Assembly (NCBI RefSeq): GCF_900110025.1
Contig: NZ_FOCE01000004.1
Span: 62,001-126,000, forward strand
DNA from: Gemmobacter aquatilis
GTDB taxonomy: Bacteria > Pseudomonadota > Alphaproteobacteria > Rhodobacterales > Rhodobacteraceae
DNA length: 64,000 nucleotides
Reading direction: 5' to 3'
Shown: positions 53,271-61,442 of the stretch, one piece after another
Numbering within the stretch: position 1 is the stretch's first letter
Layout: every line of letters begins with the position of its first letter
Notes under the pieces: model-generated
The model's input: the letters and a program-made list of their open reading frames with translations, nothing else
What the model was told of the DNA's origin: nothing
Database searches by the model: none
Position numbers and translations under genes: made by a program

Positions 53271-53345
53271 AGGGGGCGCTCGCGCCCCCTCTTGGGCCGC
53301 AGGCGGCCCAATTCACCCCCTGAGGATATTTGCGCCAAGATGAAA
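53271..53345 (+). repeat. Composite intergenic repeat after dctD-like gene
   Basis: A GC hairpin (GGGGGCGCTCGCGCCCCC) and a second (TTGGGCCGCAGGCGGCCCAA) precede the core CCCCTGAGGATATTT...CCAAGATGAAA (53317-53345). The core pairs with the inverted copy at 53364-53392 with 2 mismatches in 29 bases. Confidence 0.65.
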
Positions 53346-53363
53346 GCCGCAAACAGGGCCTTG

Positions 53364-53440
53364 TTTCATCTTGGTGAAAATATCCTCAGGGGGAGGCCCC
53401 CGCAGGGGGCCGTGGGGGGCAGACAGCCCCCCGGGCCCGG
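53364..53440 (-). repeat. Inverted copy of composite repeat before rne
   Basis: Read on minus: hairpins GGGGGGCTGTCTGCCCCCC and GGCCCCCTGCGGGGGCC, then a core (53364-53392) like that at 53317-53345. Together the pair forms a large cruciform-like palindrome between dctD and rne. Confidence 0.65.
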
Positions 53441-53828
53441 CCCGGTCGGAAAATAGCCATTGTGTTTGGGGCGGGGCTGCCCTTATTGTCGCAGGATCGG
53501 GGTTTCCGTTCTGGGAGCGGCCCCGTCACAGAGTTTCGCTGCCGGGCGCGCGGAACGGGCCACAGGTCCCAAGGCGCCGCTCAGGCAGATTTCACAGGCC
53601 GCAAGGCCACAGCTTTGCCAAACAGTCTTTCGGGGCTGCAGGCTTTCAGATGGGTGCCGAGGGTGCCCGGGATACAGACCGCGATGTGCCGCGACCAGGA
53701 TGCGAGGACGATTGACAGGGGGCCCAAGGGCCGCCCTGCGCCTGTCGCATCGCGCAGCACCGCCCGAACAAGCCGCCATCTGCATGACCGCCTCTTTTCC
53801 GGGCATCCCCGGCGAGGGGAGGCGTGCC
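53441..53828 (+). other. 388-base rne leader region
   Basis: No gene with a ribosome-binding site or family match is visible before rne; a frame open upstream to 53460 is not convincing. The region must hold the rne promoter and leader. RNase E leaders are often self-regulated, but I cannot identify the elements by eye here. Confidence 0.4.
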
Positions 53829-56759
53829 ATGGCGCAATGGAACACCATGGCCAAGAAAATGCTCATCGACGCCACCCACCCGGAAGAGACCCGGGTTGTG
53901 GTGGTGGACGGAAACAAGGTTGAAGAATTCGACTTTGAAACGGTAAACAAGCGTCAGCTGCAGGGGAACATCTACCTTGCCAAAGTGACCCGGGTGGAGC
54001 CTTCGCTTCAGGCGGCCTTTGTCGATTACGGTGGAAACCGCCACGGCTTTCTCGCCTTTGCCGAGATTCACCCGGATTACTACCAGATCCCGGTCGCCGA
54101 CCGCAAAGCCCTGCTGGATGAAGAGCGGGCGCTGGCGCGGGCGGAAGAGGACGAGGAGAACAACCGTTCCCGGTCGCGCGGGCCGCGCAATGGCAATGGC
54201 GGCAACGGCAACGGGGGCAATGGTTCGGGCCACAAGCCCCGGGCCGAGGCCGTAGTGGCGTCCGATGCGGTGGTGACCGCCGAGGCCTCGGTTTCGGACG
54301 CGATTGCCGGCATGGATGTCGTTGATCTGGGCGAGGAAACCGGCGCCGACGCGCTGTTCGTCGCGCGCAACGAGGACCGGGCGCAGGTCGCCTCGGAACG
54401 GACGGGCGAGGCGCATTACGAGGCGCTGGACCATGCGGCCGAGGTGGATGACGAGATCGAATCCATCGCCGAAGAAGACGTGGCCGAGGAAATCCGCGCG
54501 CCGCGCAAGCCGCGTGCCCGGCGCTACAAGATCCAGGAAGTGATCAAGGTGCGCCAGATCATGCTGGTGCAGGTGGTGAAGGAAGAACGCGGCAACAAGG
54601 GCGCCGCGCTGACCACCTATCTGTCGCTGGCGGGCCGCTATTGCGTGCTGATGCCCAACACGGCGCGTGGCGGCGGCATCAGCCGCAAGATCACCAATGC
54701 GCCGGACCGCAAGAAGCTGAAGGAAATCGCGGGCGAGATGGAGGTGCCGGAAGGTGCCGGCCTGATCATCCGCACCGCGGGTGCCAAGCGCACCAAGGCG
54801 GAAATCCGTCGCGATTACGAATATCTGATGCGGCTGTGGGAAGAAATCCGCGAACTGACGCTGAAATCCATTGCGCCCGCGCCGATCTATGAAGAGGGCG
54901 ATCTGATCAAGCGCACGATCCGCGACCTGTACAACCGCGAGATCGACGAGATTCTGGTGGAAGGCGAGGCGGGCTATCGCACCGCCAAGGATTTCATGCG
55001 GATGATCATGCCCAACCACGCCCGCGTGGTGCAACGCTATGCCGCCGACATTCCGCTGTTCGCCCGCTATCAGGTGGAAAGCTATCTGTCGGGCATGTTC
55101 AACCCGGTGGTGCAGCTGAAATCCGGCGGCTATATCGTGATCGGCATCACCGAGGCGCTGGTCGCCATCGACGTGAACTCGGGCCGGGCCACCAAGGAAG
55201 GCTCGATCGAGGAGACCGCGCTGAAGACCAACCTGGAGGCCGCCGAAGAAGTGGCGCGCCAGCTGCGTCTGCGGGATCTTGCCGGGCTGATCGTCATCGA
55301 CTTCATCGACATGGAAGAGCGGCGGAATAACGCGGCGGTCGAGAAGCGGCTGAAAGACAAGCTGAAAACCGACCGCGCGCGGATTCAGGTGGGGCGCATT
55401 TCTGGCTTTGGCCTGATGGAGATGAGCCGCCAGCGCCTGCGCCCGGGGATGCTGGAAAGCACCACCCAGCCCTGCGCGCATTGCCATGGCACCGGGTTGA
55501 TCCGGTCGGATGACAGCCTTGCGCTGACCATCCTGCGCGCGCTGGAGGAAGAGGGCACGCGGAAACGCTCGAAAGAAGTGTTGCTGAAGGCGCCGGTGGC
55601 GGTGATCAACTATCTGGTCAACCACAAGCGCGAACATATCGCCCTGATCGAGGCGCGCTATGGCATGGCGGTGCGGCTTGAGGCCGATCCGCATCTGGTG
55701 TCGCCGGATTACGCGATCGAGAAGTTCAAGACCGCGACGCGGGTTGTGCCGGAAATCTCGGCCGTGATCTCGGGCCATGCGAGCCTGATGGGTGCGCCGG
55801 TGGACGAGGACGAGAACGACCCGGAACTGCCGCTGGACGAGGAGGACGAGGACGAGGCCGAAGTGGTGGCCGCGACCCCTGCCGGGGCGCCGGGCCAAGG
55901 CGGGGCGAAGAAGAAGCGCCGCCGCAGCCGCAGCCGCCGTGGCGGATCCAAGAACAAGGATGGCAGCCCGGTCGATGGGGCTGACGAGGACGAGGAAGAC
56001 GACGGCGACGACCTCGACGAGGCCGAAGAGGCGGGCGGTGAAGAGACCGACGTGGCAGAGGCTCCGATGGTGACAGAGTCGCCGGTGGGGGATGCAGCGA
56101 CGGTTGCGCCTGAAGCGGTGCCGCTGGTTGGCGAACTGGCCGAGGCGGTGATCGCGGCGGAAGCCCCGGTTGAAGCGCCTGCTGCCAAGGCGCCGTCGAA
56201 ATCCACGCTGTCGCGGTCCGCATCGCCGAAGGCTGAGGGCGAGAAGGCCGTGGGCGAAAAGGCTGGGAGCAGCAAGACGGCGGCCACCAAGGCGGGCACC
56301 GCCAAGACGGCAGCCACCAAGACGGGCACGGCCAAGACGGGGGCGACGAAATCCTCCACCGCCAAACCGAAGACGGCGACGCAGAAGTCAGAGACGGTGA
56401 CGGCCGAAGGTGACAAGCCCAAGACCAGCCGGTCGAGCAGTTCGCGCAGCAAATCGGCCAAGGCGAAGGCCGAAGCCGAGGCAGAGGTCGCGCCGCTGAC
56501 GGTAGAGGCGATGCTGGCCGAGCCGGTGGCAGTCTCCGTCGAACCGCCTGTCGAAGCCGTTGTCGAAACGCCGGTCGCGGATTTCGTCGAAACGGTTGCC
56601 GAAGCGCCGGTGGCGGCGGAGCCGGTCTTGCAGGCCGATCCGGGCGAATGGCCGGTGGCCGAGACGGTGCAACCCGATCCGGCCGAGGCGGAAGCGCCGG
56701 CCTCGGATGCCGGGGAGCCGCAGACGAAACGCAAGGGCTGGTGGTCGGTAAACCGCTGA
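53829..56759 (+). CDS. rne: Ribonuclease E/G
   Basis: A 976-residue endoribonuclease that starts mRNA decay and rRNA/tRNA processing. AKKMLIDATHPEETRVVVVD opens the N-terminal half; the S1 domain is split by an acidic/Gly-rich insertion around residues 105-230 (RNGNGGNGNGGNGSG). The catalytic core has AIDVNSGRATKEG (Mg2+ aspartates), IVIDFIDMEERR and zinc-link CAHCHGTG. The C-terminal 330 residues are low complexity with Glu, Lys/Arg and Ala runs (KKKRRRSRSRRGGSKNK) and a 10-residue repeat region, probably for degradosome partners. ATG 53829 has GGGGAGG at 6 bases. Confidence 0.93.
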   Translation: MAQWNTMAKKMLIDATHPEETRVVVVDGNKVEEFDFETVNKRQLQGNIYLAKVTRVEPSLQAAFVDYGGNRHGFLAFAEIHPDYYQIPVADRKALLDEERALARAEEDEENNRSRSRGPRNGNGGNGNGGNGSGHKPRAEAVVASDAVVTAEASVSDAIAGMDVVDLGEETGADALFVARNEDRAQVASERTGEAHYEALDHAAEVDDEIESIAEEDVAEEIRAPRKPRARRYKIQEVIKVRQIMLVQVVKEERGNKGAALTTYLSLAGRYCVLMPNTARGGGISRKITNAPDRKKLKEIAGEMEVPEGAGLIIRTAGAKRTKAEIRRDYEYLMRLWEEIRELTLKSIAPAPIYEEGDLIKRTIRDLYNREIDEILVEGEAGYRTAKDFMRMIMPNHARVVQRYAADIPLFARYQVESYLSGMFNPVVQLKSGGYIVIGITEALVAIDVNSGRATKEGSIEETALKTNLEAAEEVARQLRLRDLAGLIVIDFIDMEERRNNAAVEKRLKDKLKTDRARIQVGRISGFGLMEMSRQRLRPGMLESTTQPCAHCHGTGLIRSDDSLALTILRALEEEGTRKRSKEVLLKAPVAVINYLVNHKREHIALIEARYGMAVRLEADPHLVSPDYAIEKFKTATRVVPEISAVISGHASLMGAPVDEDENDPELPLDEEDEDEAEVVAATPAGAPGQGGAKKKRRRSRSRRGGSKNKDGSPVDGADEDEEDDGDDLDEAEEAGGEETDVAEAPMVTESPVGDAATVAPEAVPLVGELAEAVIAAEAPVEAPAAKAPSKSTLSRSASPKAEGEKAVGEKAGSSKTAATKAGTAKTAATKTGTAKTGATKSSTAKPKTATQKSETVTAEGDKPKTSRSSSSRSKSAKAKAEAEAEVAPLTVEAMLAEPVAVSVEPPVEAVVETPVADFVETVAEAPVAAEPVLQADPGEWPVAETVQPDPAEAEAPASDAGEPQTKRKGWWSVNR
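56274..56363 (+). repeat. Three 30-bp tandem repeats within rne
   Basis: Three consecutive 30-base units (56274, 56304, 56334) encode KTAATKAGTA, KTAATKTGTA and KTGATKSSTA in the RNase E tail. They form a Lys/Thr/Ala-rich low-complexity stretch. Confidence 0.75.
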
Positions 56760-56766
56760 TCCTCTG

Positions 56767-56793
56767 AACGCCGGGCCCTGCGCCCGGCGTTTT
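56767..56793 (+). terminator. Intrinsic terminator after rne
   Basis: AACGCCGGGC (56767-56776) and GCCCGGCGTT (56782-56791) with a 5-base loop, followed by TTT up to 56793. It ends directly at the stop codon of the convergent tusA-like gene. Confidence 0.85.
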
Positions 56794-57023
56794 CACTTGC
56801 CGCGCCGCAGGAAATAGGCGGTGGCGGCGCCCAGCGGTTCGGCCCCCAGAAACGCGTGGCCGGCCTGGGTGCAGAAATGCGGCAGATCCACCGCCGCCAT
56901 GCCATCGGTGGCGCGAACCCGCAGCACCACGCCCGGTGCCAGCCCCATCAGCACCTTGCGCGCTTTCAGCACCGGCAAGGGGCAGATCATGCCTTCGCAA
57001 TCCAGATCCTGATCGAACTCCAT
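56793..57023 (-). CDS. TusA-family sulfur carrier
   Basis: A 76-residue protein with the SirA/TusA signature: DQDLDCEGMICPLPVLKARK carries the CPxP motif that binds sulfur as a persulfide. Such proteins move sulfur for tRNA thiolation, molybdenum cofactor or other paths. ATG 57023 is preceded by AAAGGGAGCG; a second ATG 15 bases upstream (57038) lies within the intergenic repeat core and could add five residues (MKGSA). It converges on rne and is divergent from ccdA. Confidence 0.85.
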   Translation of the reverse strand: MEFDQDLDCEGMICPLPVLKARKVLMGLAPGVVLRVRATDGMAAVDLPHFCTQAGHAFLGAEPLGAATAYFLRRGK

Positions 57024-57032
57024 CGCGCTCCC

Positions 57033-57073
57033 TTTCATCTTGGCCCAAATATCCCCGCCGGAGGCTCCGCCGC
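57033..57073 (-). repeat. Intergenic repeat in tusA-like leader
   Basis: On minus the order is GGCGGCGGAGCCTCCGGCGG then GGATATTTGGGCCAAGATG and AAA. The core ends at the ribosome-binding site of the TusA-like gene and includes an ATG. It belongs with the copies at 9041, 23371, 53271 and 53364. Confidence 0.6.
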
Positions 57074-57181
57074 CAGCCCCAAAACGGGCGGCTGGGCAGG
57101 GGGGCACGGGGATGTGACACCGCCGCGCGTGACGGCGTGGCGATCCTGCACTAAGACGGGCTGAGCAGCAAAGAGGGCGGA

Positions 57182-57937
57182 ATGTTCGGGATTGATCTAT
57201 TCGATGCAGGCCTGTTGCCCGCCATGCTGGTGGCACTGGTCGCGGGCGTGCTGTCGTTCCTGAGTCCCTGCGTGCTGCCCATCGTGCCGCCCTACCTCGC
57301 CTATATGGGTGGCATCTCGATGCCGGAACTGCGGCAGGGGCAGGCGGCGGCGCGGCGACGCATCATCCTGCCTGCGCTGTTCTTCGTGCTGGGGCTTTCG
57401 ACGGTGTTCCTGTTTCTGGGCTTCGCCGCCTCGGCCTTTGGCAGCCTGTTTCTGCAATATCAGCAAGTGCTTGCGAAAGTATCGGGCGCGATGGTGATCG
57501 TGCTGGGGCTGCATTTCATCGGGCTGTTCCGCATCCCGCTGCTGGACCGCGAGGCGCGGCTGGATGCGGGCGATCAGGGCGGCACGGCGCTGGGGGCCTA
57601 TGTGCTGGGGCTGGCCTTCGCCTTTGGCTGGACGCCCTGCATTGGCCCGCAACTGGGCGCGATCCTGTCGCTGGCGGCGAATGAGGCCAGCCTGACGCGG
57701 GGCACGGTACTGCTGGCGGTCTATGCGCTGGGGTTGGGGTTGCCGTTCCTGCTGGCGGCGCTGTTCATCGAACGGGCGATGGGGGTGATGGCGCGGCTGA
57801 AGCGGCATATGAAGCTGATCGAGCGGGCGATGGGCGTGCTGCTGATCCTTGTGGGGATCGCGCTGGTGACCGGCGCCTTGTCCGAGGCGTCGTGGTTTCT
57901 GCTGGAACAGTTTCCCTTTCTTGCCACTTTGGGTTGA
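57182..57937 (+). CDS. ccdA: Cytochrome c biogenesis protein CcdA
   Basis: A 251-residue six-helix membrane protein that carries reducing power across the inner membrane to periplasmic thiol proteins for cytochrome c maturation. The conserved cysteines are in SFLSPCVLPIVPPYLAYMG (residue about 30) and AFGWTPCIGPQLGAILSLA (about 150). GAGGGCGGA precedes the ATG at 57182. It is divergent from the TusA-like gene and alone, with no ccm genes adjacent. Confidence 0.9.
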   Translation: MFGIDLFDAGLLPAMLVALVAGVLSFLSPCVLPIVPPYLAYMGGISMPELRQGQAAARRRIILPALFFVLGLSTVFLFLGFAASAFGSLFLQYQQVLAKVSGAMVIVLGLHFIGLFRIPLLDREARLDAGDQGGTALGAYVLGLAFAFGWTPCIGPQLGAILSLAANEASLTRGTVLLAVYALGLGLPFLLAALFIERAMGVMARLKRHMKLIERAMGVLLILVGIALVTGALSEASWFLLEQFPFLATLG

Positions 57938-58015
57938 GCCTTCGGTCTTCCGCATTTTTGCCGGATTGCGCTGACAGGCTGATCTGCGACACTGGGGCAG
58001 CAAAGCGGGGGGCGC

Positions 58016-59263
58016 ATGGCGGATGGGGCAGAGCATCGGGGCACGGGCGGCGGCAGCTTTCGCCGCCGGGTGTTCTATATCCCCGGTTATGACCCGATCC
58101 ACCCGCGCCGCTACCGCGAGCTGTATCGGCGCGAGGGCGCGGCGCAGGCGGCGCTGTCGGGCTATGACATCGCGCTGAAACCGAAAAAGGTGCGCGGCCC
58201 CTATGGCTGGCATGTGACCGCCCGGATCGAGGGGCGCGCGGTCCACAGCGATGTCGAGGTACTGGTCTGGTCTGACATCGTGCGCGACAGCATGGATCAG
58301 CGGATCCTTGGCACCTATCTGCAACTGATCCGCACGGCCTGGGCCTATATCGGTTCGGGCGCGCTGTTCCGGCTGATGCGGCTGCGGCAGGGGCCGATCA
58401 TCGCGGCGCTGTATCCGATCGTGGTGCTGCTGGCGGAACTGCTGGTGGCTGTTCTGGCAAATGGGCTGATCTATTGGGCCTGCCGCGCGGCGCTGCCGGC
58501 ACCCTGGGGTGCGCTGGGGGGCGGGGCGCTGGGGCTGGCAGCCTTTGTGCAGATCCTGCGCTGGTTCAAGCGCAAGGATGGCAGGATCTATGCCTATTAC
58601 CTGATGCATGATTACGCCTTTGGCGCGCAGGCGCGGGGGGCCAATCCGCCAGAGCTGGAGGCGCGGATGGCCGCCTTCCGCATCGCCATCGCCGAGGCGC
58701 TGCGCGAGCCTTATGACGAGGTGCTGGTGGTGGGCCATTCGTCTGGCGCGCATCTGGCGGTGTCGATCCTGGCCGATCTGCTGCGCGAAGGGCTGCCGGA
58801 GGACGGGCCGGTGCTGTCGTTCCTGTCGCTGGGGCAGGTGGTGCCGATGATCAGCTTTCTGCCCGAGGCGCGGCGCCTGCGCGCCGATCTGGCGCTGATG
58901 GCAGAGCAAGAGCGGATCGCCTGGGTCGATGTCACGGCACCCGGCGATGGCTGCGCCTTTGCGCTGTGCGATCCGGTGGCGGTCAGCGGGGTGGCGCCCA
59001 AGGTGCAGCGCTGGCCGTTGATCTATTCGGCGGCCTTCAGCCAGACCCTGCGGCCCGAGACATGGGCAAGCCTGCGGCGGCGCTATTTCCGCCTGCATTT
59101 CCAGTATCTGTGTGCGTTCGACAACCTGCCGGGCGAGCCGTGGGATTACGACTATTTCCGCGTCACCGCCGGGCCGCAGACGCTGGCCGCGCGTTTTGCC
59201 GACCGGCCGCAGTCGAAAAGCCGCATTGACCGCGCGGTGAACCGCTTTACCACGGTGGCATGA
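58016..59263 (+). CDS. Membrane-anchored alpha/beta hydrolase-like protein
   Basis: A 415-residue protein. After about 115 residues there is a membrane segment (IIAALYPIVVLLAELLVAVL) and possibly a second one near 160 (LGGGALGLAAFVQILR). The C-terminal half holds a serine-hydrolase elbow VLVVGHSSGAHLAVSILADL (residue about 245), typical of alpha/beta hydrolases. The N-terminal VFYIPGYDPIHPRRYRELYR is not assigned. Its stop overlaps the P450 start by 4 bases, so they are translated together and probably act on a shared hydrophobic substrate. Substrate and precise fold need confirmation. Confidence 0.7.
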   Translation: MADGAEHRGTGGGSFRRRVFYIPGYDPIHPRRYRELYRREGAAQAALSGYDIALKPKKVRGPYGWHVTARIEGRAVHSDVEVLVWSDIVRDSMDQRILGTYLQLIRTAWAYIGSGALFRLMRLRQGPIIAALYPIVVLLAELLVAVLANGLIYWACRAALPAPWGALGGGALGLAAFVQILRWFKRKDGRIYAYYLMHDYAFGAQARGANPPELEARMAAFRIAIAEALREPYDEVLVVGHSSGAHLAVSILADLLREGLPEDGPVLSFLSLGQVVPMISFLPEARRLRADLALMAEQERIAWVDVTAPGDGCAFALCDPVAVSGVAPKVQRWPLIYSAAFSQTLRPETWASLRRRYFRLHFQYLCAFDNLPGEPWDYDYFRVTAGPQTLAARFADRPQSKSRIDRAVNRFTTVA

Positions 59264-60633
59264 GCGCCGATCACCCCCATCCGCCCAAACCGCTGGCCCG
59301 GCCTGACAAGGTGTCGCTGTGGCGCTATCTGCGGCTGTTCCGGCGTGACATCCTGTCGGCGCAACCGGCGCGGCTGTATCGCGCCTGGATGGCCGAGTTT
59401 CGCACGCCGTTCTTTCGCAGCTATCTGTGCAACGACCCGGCGCTGGTTGATCTGGTGCTGAAGGAACGCCCGAAGGATTTCCCGAAATCCGACCGGGTGG
59501 GCGAGGGGTTGCGGCCCCTGCTGGGCAATTCGGTCTTTGTGACCAATGGCGAGATCTGGGAACGCCAGCGCCGCATCATCGACCCGGCGTTCGAGGGCGG
59601 GCGGCTGCGCGAAACCTGGCCGGCGATGCGGGCGGCGGGGCAGGCGATGCTGGCGCGGCTGGCGCCCAAGGCCGATGGCGCGCCGCTGGAGATCGAGTTC
59701 GAAACCAGCCATGCGGCGGCGGATGTGATTTTTCGCACGCTGTTTTCCCTGCCGATCGAGGATGAAACCGCAGGCGCGGTGTTCCATGAATTCCGCCGTC
59801 ACCAGAAGGCGCAACCGATCCTGAATCTGGCCGCGCTGCTGCCGCTGCCGGCCTGGGCACCCCGGCTGCACCGGCCCGAGACGAAGCGCACGGCGGCGCG
59901 CATCCGGGCGCTGATCACCCGGCTGACGGCGGAGCGCGCGGCGGCGCTGGCGCAGGGCACGGCGCCCGATGATCTGGCGACCAAGATCATGGCCACGCCC
60001 GACCCGCTGACCGGCGCGCGGTTCGGGACCGAGGAAATGGTCGATCAGGTGGCAATCTTCTTTCTGGCCGGGCACGAAACCTCGGCCTCGGCGCTGGCCT
60101 GGGCGCTGTATCTGCTGGCGACCCATCCCGATTGGCAGGATCGGGTGGCGGCAGAGGCGCAGGCGGAGCTGGGGGCAGAGGCCGATTTCGCGGCGCTGGG
60201 GCGGTTGAAGGCGGCGAAGGCGGTGTTCCGCGAGGCGCTGCGGCTGTATCCGCCGGTGCCGATGATGGTGCGCGAGGCGCGCTGCCCGGTGAAACTGCGC
60301 GACCGCATGGCCCCGGCAGGCGCGCAGATCGTGCTGTCGCCCTGGCACCTGCACCGGCATGAACGGCTGTGGGACAACCCGGACGGCTTTGACCCCGCGC
60401 GGTTCGAGACGGAAAACGGCAAGGCCTGCCTGCGCAGCGCCTATATCCCGTTTTCCGCCGGGCCGCGTGTCTGCCCCGGCGCGGGCTTTGCCATGGTGGA
60501 AGGCCCGCTGCTGCTGGCGCTGCTGCTGCGCGACTTCCGCCTGCTGCCGGTGGAAGGCCGGGTGCCGGTGCCCGAAGCGCATCTGACCGTGCGCGCCCGC
60601 GACGGCATCTGGTTGCGCTTGCACCGCAGGTGA
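59260..60633 (+). CDS. Cytochrome P450
   Basis: A 457-residue cytosolic P450 (class I-like length). The I-helix oxygen-binding motif is FLAGHETSASALAW (about residue 269), the K-helix ExxR is FREALRLYPP (about 324), and the heme Cys is in FSAGPRVCPGAGFAMVEG (about 405). It likely hydroxylates a lipid or terpenoid; the redox partner is not adjacent. ATGA overlap couples it to the upstream hydrolase-like gene. A candidate stem-loop lies 55 bases after its stop. Confidence 0.93.
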   Translation: MSADHPHPPKPLARPDKVSLWRYLRLFRRDILSAQPARLYRAWMAEFRTPFFRSYLCNDPALVDLVLKERPKDFPKSDRVGEGLRPLLGNSVFVTNGEIWERQRRIIDPAFEGGRLRETWPAMRAAGQAMLARLAPKADGAPLEIEFETSHAAADVIFRTLFSLPIEDETAGAVFHEFRRHQKAQPILNLAALLPLPAWAPRLHRPETKRTAARIRALITRLTAERAAALAQGTAPDDLATKIMATPDPLTGARFGTEEMVDQVAIFFLAGHETSASALAWALYLLATHPDWQDRVAAEAQAELGAEADFAALGRLKAAKAVFREALRLYPPVPMMVREARCPVKLRDRMAPAGAQIVLSPWHLHRHERLWDNPDGFDPARFETENGKACLRSAYIPFSAGPRVCPGAGFAMVEGPLLLALLLRDFRLLPVEGRVPVPEAHLTVRARDGIWLRLHRR

Positions 60634-60661
60634 TGCGCACCCTTCGCGAAGGAGGCGGGGA

Positions 60662-60736
60662 ATGAAATGGAAGGTGCAGGTCTCTGTCCGAAACGGGGAT
60701 TTCCGTTTCGTATCAATCGCTTGCATTTTCCAATGA
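60662..60736 (+). CDS. Candidate 24-residue small ORF
   Basis: AAGGAGG (60649-60655) lies exactly 6 bases before ATG 60662. The 24-codon frame begins MKWKVQVSVRNGDFRF and its TGA overlaps the ATG of a second small frame (ATGA at 60733-60736). No family match. The strong ribosome-binding site and the coupling are the only support. It spans the hairpin at 60689-60710. Confidence 0.3.
   Translation: MKWKVQVSVRNGDFRFVSIACIFQ
60689..60710. other. Stem-loop after P450 gene
   Basis: CGAAACGG (60689-60696) and CCGTTTCG (60703-60710) form an 8-bp stem with a 6-base loop. No T run follows, so termination is unlikely; an operator or mRNA structure is possible. Confidence 0.4.
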
Positions 60737-60816
60737 AGGCGGCTCAAACCAAAAACAGATCAAGAACGAAGCGGGTTCTTGTAAAGCTGCTTCGGCGGCT
60801 GTTCCGGGTGCCCTGA
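60733..60816 (+). CDS. Candidate 27-residue basic small ORF
   Basis: Start overlaps the stop of the previous small frame (ATGA). It begins MKAAQTKNRSRTKRVLVKLL and continues RRLFRVP; 10 of 27 residues are Lys or Arg, so an amphipathic membrane- or nucleic-acid-binding peptide is imaginable. No family match; may be chance. Confidence 0.28.
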   Translation: MKAAQTKNRSRTKRVLVKLLRRLFRVP

Positions 60817-60830
60817 ACAAGGGATCGGAA

Positions 60831-61178
60831 ATGGAAAACCCCGGCGCGCTGGCGGGCGCGACCGGGGCTAATTGCGATGTCGAGAAACATCAACCGAAAG
60901 AATACAGTCATCGCCTCGCTTGGGCAATGGCCTTGCGGCAGGCGATTCGGGAATGCGACCCGCTGGACGCCGCGCTAATCCTGTCCGACGAACTGGAACG
61001 CCTGCGGCAAGGCGCACCTATCCCGCCGTTGATGAATGCCATGGAGGAAGCACGGCACTGGGCGGCATGGGCCACCCCGTTCGAGGTGAAGGCCTACTGC
61101 CTCGCCTGCTTTCAGGCCATGTCGCCCAAGGATCAAGCCGGGTTCCTCGCCTATGTGACAGGGAGGGCAGCGGCATGA
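60831..61178 (+). CDS. Hypothetical protein, phage-associated
   Basis: A 115-residue protein of unknown family. Largely helical and charged (YSHRLAWAMALRQAIRECDP; DAALILSDELERLRQ). AAGGGATCGGAA lies before the ATG. It opens the phage-like gene string at the right end and overlaps the next gene by ATGA, so they are co-translated. It may be part of the phage regulatory or packaging region, but nothing in the sequence proves this. Confidence 0.5.
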   Translation: MENPGALAGATGANCDVEKHQPKEYSHRLAWAMALRQAIRECDPLDAALILSDELERLRQGAPIPPLMNAMEEARHWAAWATPFEVKAYCLACFQAMSPKDQAGFLAYVTGRAAA

Positions 61179-61432
61179 AGGAGCGCTGCGCCGAAGAATG
61201 CCTGTTCCATTGGTCTGCCGTGGTTAAGGCTGCCAGTTCCGGTTGGGAACAACAGTTCGCTGCCGAAATCGCCAAGAAGGCTGAAAAGCCATGGTGGCGC
61301 CCCACGGCCAAGCAGTTGGTCATCATGCGCCGCATGACGGATGCCCTGTTCTATGGGGATGCTGCCAGCCTGATCGAAGTGGAGCGACCCGTGCCCGTCC
61401 GCACCAGCAAGGGAGGGCACCGCGCAGCCTGA
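61175..61432 (+). CDS. Hypothetical protein, phage-associated
   Basis: An 85-residue protein starting ATG 61175, with ATGA overlap of the previous gene's stop and GGGAGGGCAGCGGC upstream. MKERCAEECLFHWSAVVKAA, then a helical charged middle; three cysteine residues lie near the N-terminus. No family match. It precedes a structured 383-base gap. Confidence 0.5.
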   Translation: MKERCAEECLFHWSAVVKAASSGWEQQFAAEIAKKAEKPWWRPTAKQLVIMRRMTDALFYGDAASLIEVERPVPVRTSKGGHRAA

Positions 61433-61442
61433 CCGCGTGAAC

